Assembly: GCF_037975235.1 (NCBI RefSeq)
Contig: NZ_CP150241.1
Coordinates: forward strand, 4,216,001 to 4,280,000
DNA from: Paenibacillus sp. FSL R5-0341
GTDB lineage: Bacteria; Bacillota; Bacilli; Paenibacillales; Paenibacillaceae
Reading direction: 5' to 3'
Length of the DNA stretch: 64,000 nucleotides
The translations under genes were made by a program, and so were the position numbers. Below, piece by piece: positions 18,486-27,354 of this stretch (positions are counted from its first letter, which is position 1; every line of letters begins with the position of its first letter). The notes under the pieces are model-generated. The model was not told the DNA's origin. It saw only the letters and a list, made by a program, of their open reading frames with translations, and did not search any database.

Positions 18486-18956
18486 TTATTCCGGTTTCAC
18501 CAGAAAAAGGGGCTGTCCATATTCGACCAGCTGTCCGTTCTCAACCAGCACTTCAACGATTTCTCCCTTGATGTCAGCATCAAGCTCGTTCATCAGCTTC
18601 ATAGCTTCGATGATACATACCGTTGTTTTCTCAACAACTTTATCACCAGCGCTCACAAAAGGACCCGCTTCCGGCGAGGAAGCTCTGTAAAAAGTACCTA
18701 CCATCGGAGATACAATTTTATGTAAATGACTTGTAGTATCGACCTGCGGTGCAGCTTCACTTACCACTGCTGCCGGCTGTACTTGCGGAGCAGCAATCAT
18801 TTGCGGTTGCACAGCAGCTGCTTGAACATACTCCGTTTTGCCCGGTTTGCGGATCGATAACCGTGATCCTTCATTTTCAATTTCCAACTCTTGAACGGAA
18901 CTTTCATCTACCAGTTTGATCAGTTCTTTGATCTCACTCAATTTAAACATTTCCAT
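18486..18956 (-). CDS. accB: biotin carboxyl carrier protein of acetyl-CoA carboxylase
   Basis: A 156 aa protein. The N-terminal helix ([16 protein letters not shown]) is followed by an A/P/Q/V linker (~45-75) and a biotinyl domain whose EAMKLMNE holds the biotinylated K120; the thumb [12 protein letters not shown] is present. AAGGAG six bases upstream supports the first ATG. It begins the accB-accC-yqhY-amaP-DUF2273 operon. Confidence 0.97.
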   Translation of the reverse strand: MEMFKLSEIKELIKLVDESSVQELEIENEGSRLSIRKPGKTEYVQAAAVQPQMIAAPQVQPAAVVSEAAPQVDTTSHLHKIVSPMVGTFYRASSPEAGPFVSAGDKVVEKTTVCIIEAMKLMNELDADIKGEIVEVLVENGQLVEYGQPLFLVKPE

Positions 18957-19039
18957 TATTCACTCCTTCGGCATCATGCCAGTCTCACTAGGACGGTCAT
19001 ATGGCTTTATGTATTATATCATAATCGTTAAAAATGGAA

Positions 19040-19075
19040 AGAGCCCGAGAGTACAACCAGCTCCCGGGACTGCAT
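19040..19075 (-). terminator. terminator of the spoIIIA operon
   Basis: On the minus strand CCCGGGAG pairs with CTCTCGGG (one mismatch) around ~9 nt and is followed by CTCTTTCCATTTTT. It lies between the stop of spoIIIAH and accB. Confidence 0.7.
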
Positions 19076-19089
19076 TTCCATGATTTGGA

Positions 19090-19920
19090 TTACTGTTCTG
19101 TAACGTATTGAACACTGATTTTGTTCTGGGAAACTGCCAATTCTTTCATGACCAGATCCACAATAGATACCGCCTGTTTTACATCCAGTTTGTCACTGAG
19201 GACCACAACTTTATACTTGTCGGCATCTTCTTGAACGATCGCATTAGCGAACTGTTGAGAGAGCGTCTCCTCAATGCCAGTGATTTTAGCTTCTTTTTCT
19301 TCCAGTGTACGGAGTTGCTCCGTTGCTTTGGCATTTTCCTCTGGCGTTTTGCTCAGATCACCTGCGACGGTCATCAGTTCCTCATACTTGCGATTGTTGC
19401 TTTCCTCACGTTGCCACTGGTAGTTCTGGAATTGGCTGCTCGCGGATGCTGTCGTATTCTGCTCTTCCATTTCCTTGAGGACTTCCTCATCCGTTTTCGT
19501 TGCAGTGCCTTCTGTCTGACCTTCCGTCTCTGGTGTGGTTGCTGCACCTTTGTCGGTTTCCTTGTCAGCTTCTTTGCCTGCTTCACCCTTATTCTCGCCT
19601 GATTCGACAGCAGGTGTTTTCTCTGTATTTCCAGTTTCTTTACCTTCCGTAGCCGCCGGTTCTTCCACAGCGCCAGGCGCACTTGGATCACTTTCAACTT
19701 CGCCGCTATTCACCACTTCATTCACAACCAAACCTTCTGTTGGATCAAGAATGCCTGCTGTCTCCTTTGCTTCCCCTTGCTTGATTCCATCAACTTGCTG
19801 ACTGTCAGCCACTGGTGCATTGACTGGACCGGAATCCTCAGTGAACAGATAATACGCGGACAAAATGACCATCAGACTCAGCATGGAAACGAGCCATACC
19901 GTTTGACGTTTGTTATTCAT
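19090..19920 (-). CDS. spoIIIAH: stage III sporulation protein AH
   Basis: A 276 aa bitopic protein with a membrane segment at ~7-26 and a C-terminal YscJ/FliF-like ring-forming domain (~165-276). It is the mother-cell half of the channel that docks with forespore SpoIIQ during engulfment. It is longer than B. subtilis SpoIIIAH (218 aa) because of an E/T/G/A-rich low-complexity insert at ~40-150. GAGGAGG before the ATG is strong. It is the last gene of the spoIIIA operon. Confidence 0.93.
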   Translation of the reverse strand: MNNKRQTVWLVSMLSLMVILSAYYLFTEDSGPVNAPVADSQQVDGIKQGEAKETAGILDPTEGLVVNEVVNSGEVESDPSAPGAVEEPAATEGKETGNTEKTPAVESGENKGEAGKEADKETDKGAATTPETEGQTEGTATKTDEEVLKEMEEQNTTASASSQFQNYQWQREESNNRKYEELMTVAGDLSKTPEENAKATEQLRTLEEKEAKITGIEETLSQQFANAIVQEDADKYKVVVLSDKLDVKQAVSIVDLVMKELAVSQNKISVQYVTEQ

Positions 19921-19986
19921 TAGAACTTCCTCCTCAAATTGGCTTCAATCTTATGAGAATTGAATCTTGTGATTCATCACACCCGA

Positions 19987-20625
19987 TTAGTCTTGTTTGC
20001 GCGGTACAACCGAGATCCGGTATGCTGCTACATTCAGTCCTTTTTCCACAGCATCGGTTATCAGGTCCTTCACAACCTTGTTCTCTGCACCCCTCGCAAC
20101 CACAAGCACCCCACGGATCTGCGGTTTGAGCTTTTTGGTCACTATGGGTGTCTGATCCCCTGATATTTCGTACGTGATAATCTCGCCATCGCGGGTATAC
20201 TGCGTCATATGTCGCTTGCCCCCGTTAGCATCGGTTTCTTCGGTAAGTTGCTGAGAATCCTTCACATTCCGCTGAACGACCAGTTCCTCTGTGGAATCCA
20301 CGGTAACCATTACATCCACCGTTCCCACACCAACAATGTTTTCCAGCACAGATTTGATTTTGTCCTCGAATGCAATTTCGATTGCCTGAAAAGGGTTCTG
20401 ATCCATCGGAGCACTCTGTATGGATGCCATGGATGTTGCCGGGTCCGGTGGTTCACGACCGATATTTTCGGAATCAATTTTTTTGACATTGACGAAGGAA
20501 TTGAACAGCATGATTCCCACTCCGATCAAACCGAGGATAATCAGCCAACGGAAGGTTTGGCTCCGCCTTGCCCCGCCTTCCCCGCCACCCATCCAGGTTT
20601 CCATCTTTTTGAACCATTGTTTCAT
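19987..20625 (-). CDS. spoIIIAG: stage III sporulation protein AG
   Basis: A 212 aa protein with one membrane segment (~26-46, WLIILGLIGVGIMLFNSFV) and a large extracytoplasmic ring-building domain (IKSVLENIVGVGTVDVMV, later LKPQIRGVLVVARGA). It forms the large SpoIIIAG ring of the mother cell-forespore channel. AAGGAGG before the ATG supports the start. It lies between spoIIIAF (15 bp) and spoIIIAH. Confidence 0.94.
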   Translation of the reverse strand: MKQWFKKMETWMGGGEGGARRSQTFRWLIILGLIGVGIMLFNSFVNVKKIDSENIGREPPDPATSMASIQSAPMDQNPFQAIEIAFEDKIKSVLENIVGVGTVDVMVTVDSTEELVVQRNVKDSQQLTEETDANGGKRHMTQYTRDGEIITYEISGDQTPIVTKKLKPQIRGVLVVARGAENKVVKDLITDAVEKGLNVAAYRISVVPRKQD

Positions 20626-20640
20626 CGGACACCCTCCTTC

Positions 20641-21471
20641 TCAGAGCACTTCAGCACTTTTCGGTTCTTTCACTTGAACTTTGTTCGCATCAACATCCCA
20701 CTTTTCAGTCAACAAAGTAATAATCTGCACCGCATGATCGGACCTTGTGGATGTCTCACCTTGCTGCTTCGTCTCATCCGCCTGATCTCGTATAACAGGC
20801 TCGGAAGGCACTTCATTTCCATCATGTTGACTTTTACTCACATCAACCTGTACATCAGGCACTTCAATCTGACCAATCTGGATGGGCTGCTGTGTTAGCT
20901 GCGATTCATCCTTCTCTGATTCTGTGTCTGTTCCGAATATGGGCTGTGTATTTGCAGCAATTTCTTGCTGCCTTGACTTCACTCCTTCTCCTGCATCCTC
21001 TCCTGCCATTTCGACCACCACACGCTGGATCACAGGTAGTTCGACTGACGAGGCAGCTTCCATTTCCGTTTCATACTTACTCATCGCCAGTTGTACCTCT
21101 ACGGACCGAACCTTTGCTCCTGTTGTTTCTTCAATCTGGCCTTTCATGACATTAGCCAGTTCTTTCGCTGTCCATTGCAGGGATTGTTCCTGTTCGCCCG
21201 CTTGCAGCCGCTTGCCCTGAGCCAGAATCTGTTCGAGCGTTGCATTCCCATCCGATGGAGCGTCCATTGCCGTCATTGCGCGTTTCAGCTCGCCAACCGG
21301 ATCACTTCTGAGGAGCTTTGTTATCGGTGATAAAAGGGTCAGCAGGATGAGAAGGCTCAGCACAAGCTTGACATAACGTTCCATGGATCGATTGGGCAAC
21401 AGCATATCCACGAAAGTCGCCAGCAGAACGATCATGATCAATTCCTGGAGCCAGTTGCTCAGCCACCCCAT
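20641..21471 (-). CDS. spoIIIAF: stage III sporulation protein AF
   Basis: A 276 aa protein with two N-terminal membrane helices (~9-27 and ~35-50, MIVLLATFVDMLLPN and LVLSLLILLTLLSPI) and an extracytoplasmic domain with a ring-building-like fold (GAKVRSVEVQLAM). The ATG at 21471 sits after an AAGGGG site; a longer frame to 21630 lies within spoIIIAE. B. subtilis SpoIIIAF is ~206 aa; the extra length is a polar, Q/S/E-rich segment at ~175-235. Confidence 0.92.
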   Translation of the reverse strand: MGWLSNWLQELIMIVLLATFVDMLLPNRSMERYVKLVLSLLILLTLLSPITKLLRSDPVGELKRAMTAMDAPSDGNATLEQILAQGKRLQAGEQEQSLQWTAKELANVMKGQIEETTGAKVRSVEVQLAMSKYETEMEAASSVELPVIQRVVVEMAGEDAGEGVKSRQQEIAANTQPIFGTDTESEKDESQLTQQPIQIGQIEVPDVQVDVSKSQHDGNEVPSEPVIRDQADETKQQGETSTRSDHAVQIITLLTEKWDVDANKVQVKEPKSAEVL

Positions 21472-21503
21472 CCTTTTCCAACCCCTTTCTTGCCAACATA
21501 CAT

Positions 21504-22694
21504 TCAGCGCATCATGACAGTTAGATTCCCCGCAGTCAGCAGGATGGTGATTGCCAAGAAAAACATCAGCCCAACGGCTGCCAGCGCCGCAAATACGTAG
21601 ATCATGCTCTTGCCAATGGCTTGCAGGCATCCTACAATCGGGGTGTCTCCTAGCGGTTGCATGATGGCACCAGTGACGTTATATATCAAGGCAAGAGCCA
21701 GAATCTTGAGTGCCGGAAAGGCGCATAGAAACAGAATGATGATCACTCCGGTGAGTCCGATTGCATTTTTAACAAGTAAAGAAGCTGTAATTACCGTGTC
21801 CGTCGCATCTGCAAATGTCCTGCCCACGACAGGCACAAAGTTACCTGCAATGTATTTGGCGGCTTTCAAGCTGACCCCATCTGCTACAGAGCCCGATGCT
21901 CCCTGAACCGAGATTACACCCAGAAACATCGTAAGCAGGATACCCAGTAGCGCTACGCTAATATTGCGCAGGAGGTCTGCCAGCTGTGTCAGCTTGTACT
22001 TGTCAGACAATGAACTGACGAGATGCAGAACAGCCGAGAAGAAGAGTAGCGGAAATACCAGCATGTGAATCAATGTACTCACCAGATGGATCATGAAAAT
22101 AATGAGCGGATGGGTCACGGAGACGGTGATGACGTTACCCATGGACGCGAGCAGTGTGAATAACAACGGTACCATTGCCATCATAAAGTTGATCATGCCG
22201 GTTATGGCATCCTTGGCGTATCCAATCGCCACACTGAAGCTGTTAATCGCAATGATGATGATGACCATGTAACAGATGGAGTAGGCGATTTTGCTAATAT
22301 TATTTTTCTCAAATGCAGTCTGAAGGGTCTCCAGGATCATGCTGAGTACGCTTAACATCACAATCGTGACCAGAAGCTTGCCATTATATAAAATTTCATG
22401 CAGCATGAAGGTTCCTATGGCTACAAACACCGATTTCAGGCTGAATCCTTCATTGCCGGGGATTAACATATCCATGAAGGAAGGGGTTTTCCCATCCGGG
22501 AAGAAACCACCGTATTGTTGCATCAGTTGATCCCAGTATTTCTCCACCTGATCCTTGGGAAGCTGATCGGCCTGCTGCTCCATCCACTCGCCAGAAGGCG
22601 AGCTTGCAGTAACCTGTCCCAGGATACCGAACAGAAAACAGAGCATCAGCACAACCGTAAGGCGCCATCGCGGCTTATGATGCATTGATTTCAT
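21504..22694 (-). CDS. spoIIIAE: stage III sporulation protein AE
   Basis: A 396 aa polytopic membrane protein with an N-terminal signal sequence (~9-30), a short extracytoplasmic segment and about seven or eight membrane helices. It is the conserved integral-membrane core of the SpoIIIA channel. The ribosome site is weak (AAGGGCG), consistent with coupling to spoIIIAD 20 bp upstream. The length is close to B. subtilis (399 aa). Confidence 0.94.
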   Translation of the reverse strand: MKSMHHKPRWRLTVVLMLCFLFGILGQVTASSPSGEWMEQQADQLPKDQVEKYWDQLMQQYGGFFPDGKTPSFMDMLIPGNEGFSLKSVFVAIGTFMLHEILYNGKLLVTIVMLSVLSMILETLQTAFEKNNISKIAYSICYMVIIIIAINSFSVAIGYAKDAITGMINFMMAMVPLLFTLLASMGNVITVSVTHPLIIFMIHLVSTLIHMLVFPLLFFSAVLHLVSSLSDKYKLTQLADLLRNISVALLGILLTMFLGVISVQGASGSVADGVSLKAAKYIAGNFVPVVGRTFADATDTVITASLLVKNAIGLTGVIIILFLCAFPALKILALALIYNVTGAIMQPLGDTPIVGCLQAIGKSMIYVFAALAAVGLMFFLAITILLTAGNLTVMMR

Positions 22695-22714
22695 ATGAAG
22701 TCCGCACGCCCTTT

Positions 22715-23104
22715 CTACACCGGCATCAGCTTCATGACGGTTTCGATAATAATGCTGATGATCGGTATAGCAAGTACGAGGATTAACACCTTACCAGCCA
22801 GTTCGATCTTGGACGCAATGCTCTCCTGGCCTGCATCCCTGACGATCTGTGCGCCAAATTCAGCAATGTATGCTATGCCAATAATTTTCAGCACCGTTTT
22901 CAGATAGATACTCTCCATGCCTGAATTCTCAGCCAACCGCTTCAACACTTCGATGACTGCACCGATCTTGCCAATCAACAACATGAAGATCACAATGCCA
23001 GTCGCAGCAGCAATCAGAAAAGCAAACATCGGCTTCTGTTCTTTAATGACCAGAATGAGCACTGTTGCGATGAGCGCCAAACCTACAACTTGGATAATTT
23101 CCAC
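22715..23104 (-). CDS. spoIIIAD: stage III sporulation protein AD
   Basis: A 129 aa membrane protein with three or four helices and the family segment YLKTVLKIIGIAYIAEFGAQI. The start is GTG preceded by GGTGGTGA. It is a small integral component of the SpoIIIA complex and lies between spoIIIAC and spoIIIAE with short gaps. Confidence 0.93.
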   Translation of the reverse strand: MEIIQVVGLALIATVLILVIKEQKPMFAFLIAAATGIVIFMLLIGKIGAVIEVLKRLAENSGMESIYLKTVLKIIGIAYIAEFGAQIVRDAGQESIASKIELAGKVLILVLAIPIISIIIETVMKLMPV

Positions 23105-23135
23105 AGGTCACCACCATCCGGCTTCATGACCGTTT

Positions 23136-23339
23136 TCATTGAAAAAGAAATATCGATTTGATCTCTTGTAGCAGGCTGTCCAGCATACGGACCACCATGA
23201 ACAATACAACGACAAATCCGATTACGGTCACCCAGTGAGCCATATCTTCCTTTCCCATTTGTTTCAGTACCGTGTGAATCATGGCAATAATGATTCCGAT
23301 ACCCGCAATTTGAAAGATTGCGTTCACTTCTAAATTCAT
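23136..23339 (-). CDS. spoIIIAC: stage III sporulation protein AC
   Basis: A 67 aa protein with two membrane helices (IFQIAGIGIIIAMIHTVL and VTVIGFVVVLFMVVRML) and a short loop containing KQMGKEDMAHW. The length matches the family (68 aa in B. subtilis). GAGGTG before the ATG supports the start. Confidence 0.94.
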   Translation of the reverse strand: MNLEVNAIFQIAGIGIIIAMIHTVLKQMGKEDMAHWVTVIGFVVVLFMVVRMLDSLLQEIKSIFLFQ

Positions 23340-23368
23340 GACCTTGGCACCTCACTATCCCGGCTATT

Positions 23369-23887
23369 TCAGAAGATCAGAATGACGATTAACGCTCCGA
23401 CAAGCATCCCGAGGCTTCGGCTCATTCGTTCATATTTCAGTTGATCGGCCTGGGCACGGGATTCCTCATGCATTAGTTGTTGAATGGCTAACGATATATG
23501 TTTGGTCTGATCCTGACGGTCACTTGTGCCAAGGCTGAAGCTTAATTGCAGCATGACTTCCCGCTCGTCAGCCTTCATGGCCGATCTCCCCCACGCCAGA
23601 TCCACACCTGACTGCAGACTTTCCCGGGCAGTGAGTCCATGAGGAGGTTCCATCTGTGTGGCTGCATGAAGGAACAGCGTCTTTACAGGTTCTTTGGTCT
23701 GGGCTCCCATCTTGCCCATGGCATCGGGAAGGGGAGTGAGCCCATAGTTAATCTCCGTCATTAATCGCTGGAGGGCTGCAATGAGTTCTCGCAACTGTCT
23801 CGGTCTTAATGCATATTGTCTGGCCTTGTAAAAACCGGCGAGAGTGCTGGCTAACAGAATAATCACCGCACCTAGCATGTTAACCAA
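23369..23887 (-). CDS. spoIIIAB: stage III sporulation protein AB
   Basis: A 172 aa protein (B. subtilis 171 aa) with an N-terminal membrane segment (MLGAVIILLASTLAGFY), a helical cytoplasmic domain with RPRQLRELIAALQRLMTEI, and a C-terminal hydrophobic segment. I place the start at TTG 23887, eight bases after GGAGG; read this way it begins MVNMLGAV, matching the B. subtilis pattern MLKLLGAV. The start overlaps the end of spoIIIAA by 8 bp. Confidence 0.92.
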   Translation of the reverse strand: MVNMLGAVIILLASTLAGFYKARQYALRPRQLRELIAALQRLMTEINYGLTPLPDAMGKMGAQTKEPVKTLFLHAATQMEPPHGLTARESLQSGVDLAWGRSAMKADEREVMLQLSFSLGTSDRQDQTKHISLAIQQLMHEESRAQADQLKYERMSRSLGMLVGALIVILIF

Positions 23888-24884
23888 AGGCTTCACCTCC
23901 TGCCCCGGTCTGCTGCAACACACGCATTTTGCCATCAGCCAGCCGAAAGGTCATGCCCCGGCTCGTCCGTTGCAGCTGGACATAACGTTGAAACATCTGC
24001 TCCGCAATTAAGGTTCTGAGCGCGGGCCTGGCCGACAACTCTGATAGGTCACGGCCATGAGCAGTCGCGATCACAGAGACACCTGCATGCAGGGCTTCCA
24101 TCACCGCCTCAGCATCCTCCGGACGACCGATCTCGTCCACAATGAGGACATCGGGCGACATGGAGCGAAGCATCATCATCATGCCCTCAGCCTTCGGACA
24201 ACCGTCCATGACATCTGTTCGTGGGCCTACGTCGAATCCAGGTACTCCTTTGTAGCTCCCGGCGATTTCGGACCTTTCATCCACAATGCCCACTTTCAGA
24301 CGCGGACGTATTCCCTGAACCAGTTCACTGCCCCCTGTAAGCTTCGTACCACTGCTAATTTGTCTCGCCAGATCTCGCAGTAACGTCGTTTTTCCTTGTT
24401 GAGGCGGTGAAAGGATCAATGTATGGAAGACCTGTCCGCTCTTCATGTCGAGAAGATAAGGAAGGATACGATCAGCCACTCCATGTACCTCACGCGCTAC
24501 CCGAACATTAAATCCGTTGATGTCGCGCAGATATTCGACACGCCCACCACTTAGTACCGTTCGGCCAGCAAGTCCAATTCGATGTCCCCCGGGTATGGTG
24601 ATGAACCCTTTGCGCAGTTCCTCTTCCAATGTATAAAGTGAATGGTTACTGATCAGATCCAGCAACCTGTGAGTCACCTCTTTCTGAGGAACATACGCTT
24701 CTTCCGGTTTCCCTGTCGGGCTACCTTGAGATGTCAGGAAGTGGTATGTGTTGCCTGCATTAATCTCCAGGGGTCTGCCTTCACGAATACGTACTTCCTC
24801 CACTTGTTCCAACAGAGCGGGTGGCATTCTTCCGAGAATAGTTCGGATCGGTTCCGGAAAAAGTTCCTTCCAGTTCACCTTCAT
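23880..24884 (-). CDS. spoIIIAA: stage III sporulation protein AA, ATPase
   Basis: A 334 aa AAA/secretion-type ATPase, the motor-like first gene of the spoIIIA operon. Walker A is SPPQQGKTTLLRDLA, Walker B is VLIVDEIGR, and the segment GFDVGPRTDVMDG is family-typical. GGAGGAG upstream supports the ATG. It is expected to power or assemble the channel between mother cell and forespore. A candidate sigma-E promoter lies 60-90 bp upstream. Confidence 0.95.
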   Translation of the reverse strand: MKVNWKELFPEPIRTILGRMPPALLEQVEEVRIREGRPLEINAGNTYHFLTSQGSPTGKPEEAYVPQKEVTHRLLDLISNHSLYTLEEELRKGFITIPGGHRIGLAGRTVLSGGRVEYLRDINGFNVRVAREVHGVADRILPYLLDMKSGQVFHTLILSPPQQGKTTLLRDLARQISSGTKLTGGSELVQGIRPRLKVGIVDERSEIAGSYKGVPGFDVGPRTDVMDGCPKAEGMMMMLRSMSPDVLIVDEIGRPEDAEAVMEALHAGVSVIATAHGRDLSELSARPALRTLIAEQMFQRYVQLQRTSRGMTFRLADGKMRVLQQTGAGGEAFG

Positions 24885-24946
24885 GAGTAGGCTCCTCCAA
24901 CCTTGAGATCATATGGTTCACGCTTCTGGCGCTTGTTCATATCTCA

Positions 24947-24974
24947 AGTTTATGCCTGTACATTTAATTTATGA
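24947..24974 (-). promoter_or_regulatory. candidate sigma-E promoter of the spoIIIA operon
   Basis: On the minus strand TCATAAA (24974-24968) and CATAAACT (24954-24947) are separated by 13 bp. They resemble sigma-E -35 and -10 elements (-10 consensus CATACAAT), and B. subtilis spoIIIA is known to be sigma-E-dependent. The start of spoIIIAA is ~63 bp downstream. The match is moderate. Confidence 0.5.
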
Positions 24975-25146
24975 CGCTGAAATCTATCATTTCTTCAGAA
25001 TACGGTTGAGAGTTAAAACCATAGATGCACCTCCTGTTCTAGGCACCCGTCTAGATGTGCATGCATATAGTAATTGCAGATAGGTAAGTTCCATTCAGCT
25101 TCAAAAAGAACTACCGATCCCCAGATACAGAAAGGAGTTGTGGGGA

Positions 25147-25896
25147 GTGCGAGTTGATGTGGTAGGCAATGTGAATGAAGTACGTACCATTGATATTGCA
25201 GGGCGAAGTGCGGTTGTTATTGATGTATTGTGTACGACCAGCACGATTGTTACGGCCCTGGCGCATGATGCTGCGGCTGTAATTGCCGTAGAGACGGTTC
25301 CGCAAGCCAAGCAGATGGAAGTGAAAGATTGTATTCGAGGCGGAGAGCGTTTTGACAAAAAAATTAGCGGATTCGAGGTGGGTAACTCCCCCTATGAATA
25401 TATGACTGAGGACATTGCAGATAAAACGATCATCCTGACCACAACCGATGGAACCCGAGCCTTGATCAAAGCTTCCAGGGCGAAACATGTACTAGCTGGA
25501 TCATTTCTCAATGTCAGGGCTGTCGCAGCAATTCTGTGCGAACTTCAACGAGATGTATTGCTGTTATGTGCGGGGAATCAGGATGAATTTGCACTGGAGG
25601 ACGCCTTGTGTGCTGGATGTATCATCGACGAACTGCACCGTCAATCCTGTTCTCCCATCCAACTAAATGATCTAGGCATAGTACTTTATCAGGCGGTATC
25701 CCAATGTCAGGAAAGCATCCCGGAGCTGGTGCAGGGGTCTGTTAGCGGGCGTAGACTTGAAAAGTTAGGCAGGGTTCATGACATTTCATATTGCTCTCAA
25801 TTAAATCTGCTGGATTGTGTTCCCGAGATGGGGGAAGGGAACCGCATGCAACCTTATAGAGGCATACGCGGGGGGAAGATATTCAAGTTGCTGTGA
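25147..25896 (+). CDS. ComB-family 2-phosphosulfolactate phosphatase
   Basis: A 249 aa protein of the ComB family, which hydrolyses 2-phosphosulfolactate to 3-sulfolactate. It shows VIDVLCTTSTIVTALA, GGERFDKK, FEVGNSPYEY, the hallmark TTTDGTRAL and CAGNQDEFALEDALCAG. GTG at 25147 lies nine bases after AAAGGAG; a TTG at 25138 touches that site. It is a single plus-strand gene divergent from spoIIIAA, with no other coenzyme M or sulfolactate gene nearby. Sulfolactate is a major B. subtilis spore solute, so a spore role is plausible (inference). Confidence 0.85.
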   Translation: MRVDVVGNVNEVRTIDIAGRSAVVIDVLCTTSTIVTALAHDAAAVIAVETVPQAKQMEVKDCIRGGERFDKKISGFEVGNSPYEYMTEDIADKTIILTTTDGTRALIKASRAKHVLAGSFLNVRAVAAILCELQRDVLLLCAGNQDEFALEDALCAGCIIDELHRQSCSPIQLNDLGIVLYQAVSQCQESIPELVQGSVSGRRLEKLGRVHDISYCSQLNLLDCVPEMGEGNRMQPYRGIRGGKIFKLL

Positions 25897-25914
25897 GAAT
25901 GACTATGAGAAAAA

Positions 25915-25958
25915 CAAAAAAGGTGCACTGCTGCCCGTTGGCAACAGTACACCTTTGC
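25915..25958. terminator. bidirectional terminator between the comB-like gene and lysC
   Basis: AAAGGTGCACTGCTGCC pairs with GGCAACAGTACACCTTT (two mismatches, CGTT loop). The minus strand ends in TTTTTT, fitting lysC termination; it also sits 20 bp after the plus-strand gene. Confidence 0.85.
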
Positions 25959-25982
25959 TATGTTTGCATATGCAGAAAATTG

Positions 25983-26501
25983 TTATCTGCGATCTTGAGG
26001 TCCACCAATAACGGCTTGCTCAGCAGTGTCGAGATCATATGCTGTATGCAATGCCTTAATAACGTCATGCAGCTTATCTCCGTCAATGACACAAGATACT
26101 TTGATCTCGGAAGTGCTCACCATCTTGATGCTCACGCCCTCAGCGGAAATGACTTTGAACATCTTGGCAGCTACACCCGGGTGACTAACCATGCCTGCGC
26201 CAACAATGGAGATTTTAACGAGGTTCTCTTCAGATGTGACTTCACGGTAAGGCAAGCGGCTGTGAAGGCCTTCAATGACACGCAATGCGTTCTCACGATC
26301 AGACAGCGCAACAGAGAACGAGAAATCCGCTTTGCCATCCATCACTCCGCTCTGAACGATGATGTCCACATCTAGCTGATTGGATGCAAGCGCACCAAAT
26401 ACTTCAGCCAGAACTCCTGGTACATCCGGCACACCCAAAATACTGATGCGAGCCACGTTTTTGTCATAGGCAATCCCACTAACCACTACGCCTTGTTCCA
26501 T
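25983..26501 (-). other. predicted aspartokinase beta subunit from an internal in-frame start
   Basis: Codon 246 of lysC is ATG (26501-26499), preceded after 8 nt by a perfect AAGGAGG (26516-26510). Translation from it gives a 172 aa protein with both ACT domains. B. subtilis aspartokinase II is known to make its beta subunit this way from within the alpha gene. Confidence 0.75.
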
Positions 26502-27236
26502 TGCTGCTTCCTCCTTCACAACCGTTCCTTCATTATGGTTAAAGCTGGATCTTACAATTAAAGGTACACCGGAATGCTTCGCGTACTCTACTGCACGCGG
26601 ATGCAGCACCGCTGCTCCCAAATTAGCGAGTTCCAGCATTTCGTCATACGATATTTCCTTCAGTTTACGCGCAACCTTAACGATCCGCGGGTCTGTAGAA
26701 TAGATTCCATCTACATCCGTATAGATCTCACACGCATCAGCCTTAATGGCTGCGGCCAGCGCTACAGCTGTTGTATCCGAACCACCACGCCCCAGCGTTG
26801 TGATCTCGCCGTCTTCCGTCATGCCCTGGAAGCCTGCAACAATAACAATGTTGCCTTCAGCAAGCGCTGCATTCACACGGTCGGGATGAATATCATGAAT
26901 ACGTGCTTTTCCGTGAACCGGCTCTGTGCGGAATCCCGCTTGCCAGCCCGTAAACGATACTGCCTTCCGTCCAAGCGCTTGAATAGCCATCGATAACAAG
27001 GAGATCGAAATCTGTTCTCCTGTCGTTAAGAGCATATCCATCTCACGAGCAGGCAGATCACTATTCAGTTGTTTTGCCTGATCAATCAAATCATCAGTTG
27101 TATCCCCCATGGCCGAAACCACGACTACACACCGATGTCCTTCATCAGCTTTTTCTACAACACGTCCGGCTACACGCTTCATGCGTTCAGTATCTCCGAC
27201 CGAGCTGCCCCCAAATTTCATGACGTACAATGACAA
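25983..27236 (-). CDS. lysC: aspartokinase, alpha subunit (LysC type)
   Basis: A 417 aa enzyme that phosphorylates L-aspartate, the first step to lysine, diaminopimelate, methionine and threonine. The kinase domain has VMKFGGSSVGDTERM, TTLGRGGSDTTAVALA and EIYTDVDGIYSTDPR. Two ACT domains (~265-330 and ~345-410) give feedback control; the type resembles lysine-sensitive B. subtilis aspartokinase II. The start is TTG with GGGAG ten bases upstream. No lysine riboswitch fits in the ~190 bp before it. An internal start for the beta subunit is described separately. Confidence 0.93.
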   Translation of the reverse strand: MSLYVMKFGGSSVGDTERMKRVAGRVVEKADEGHRCVVVVSAMGDTTDDLIDQAKQLNSDLPAREMDMLLTTGEQISISLLSMAIQALGRKAVSFTGWQAGFRTEPVHGKARIHDIHPDRVNAALAEGNIVIVAGFQGMTEDGEITTLGRGGSDTTAVALAAAIKADACEIYTDVDGIYSTDPRIVKVARKLKEISYDEMLELANLGAAVLHPRAVEYAKHSGVPLIVRSSFNHNEGTVVKEEAAMEQGVVVSGIAYDKNVARISILGVPDVPGVLAEVFGALASNQLDVDIIVQSGVMDGKADFSFSVALSDRENALRVIEGLHSRLPYREVTSEENLVKISIVGAGMVSHPGVAAKMFKVISAEGVSIKMVSTSEIKVSCVIDGDKLHDVIKALHTAYDLDTAEQAVIGGPQDRR

Positions 27237-27354
27237 CGCAAATCCACTCCCTACCTTGTGCAGTATGCATATTGATGTCCATCGTCATTATTCTCTACGA
27301 GAAATGACTTTAACCCAGTATATTACGAAAGCGACTGATAGGCTAATCTTTTTT

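Noticed and set aside
19108..19602. 164-codon plus-strand frame opposite spoIIIAH
   Set aside because: It mirrors the low-complexity region of spoIIIAH, lacks a ribosome site, and the sense-strand gene is secure.
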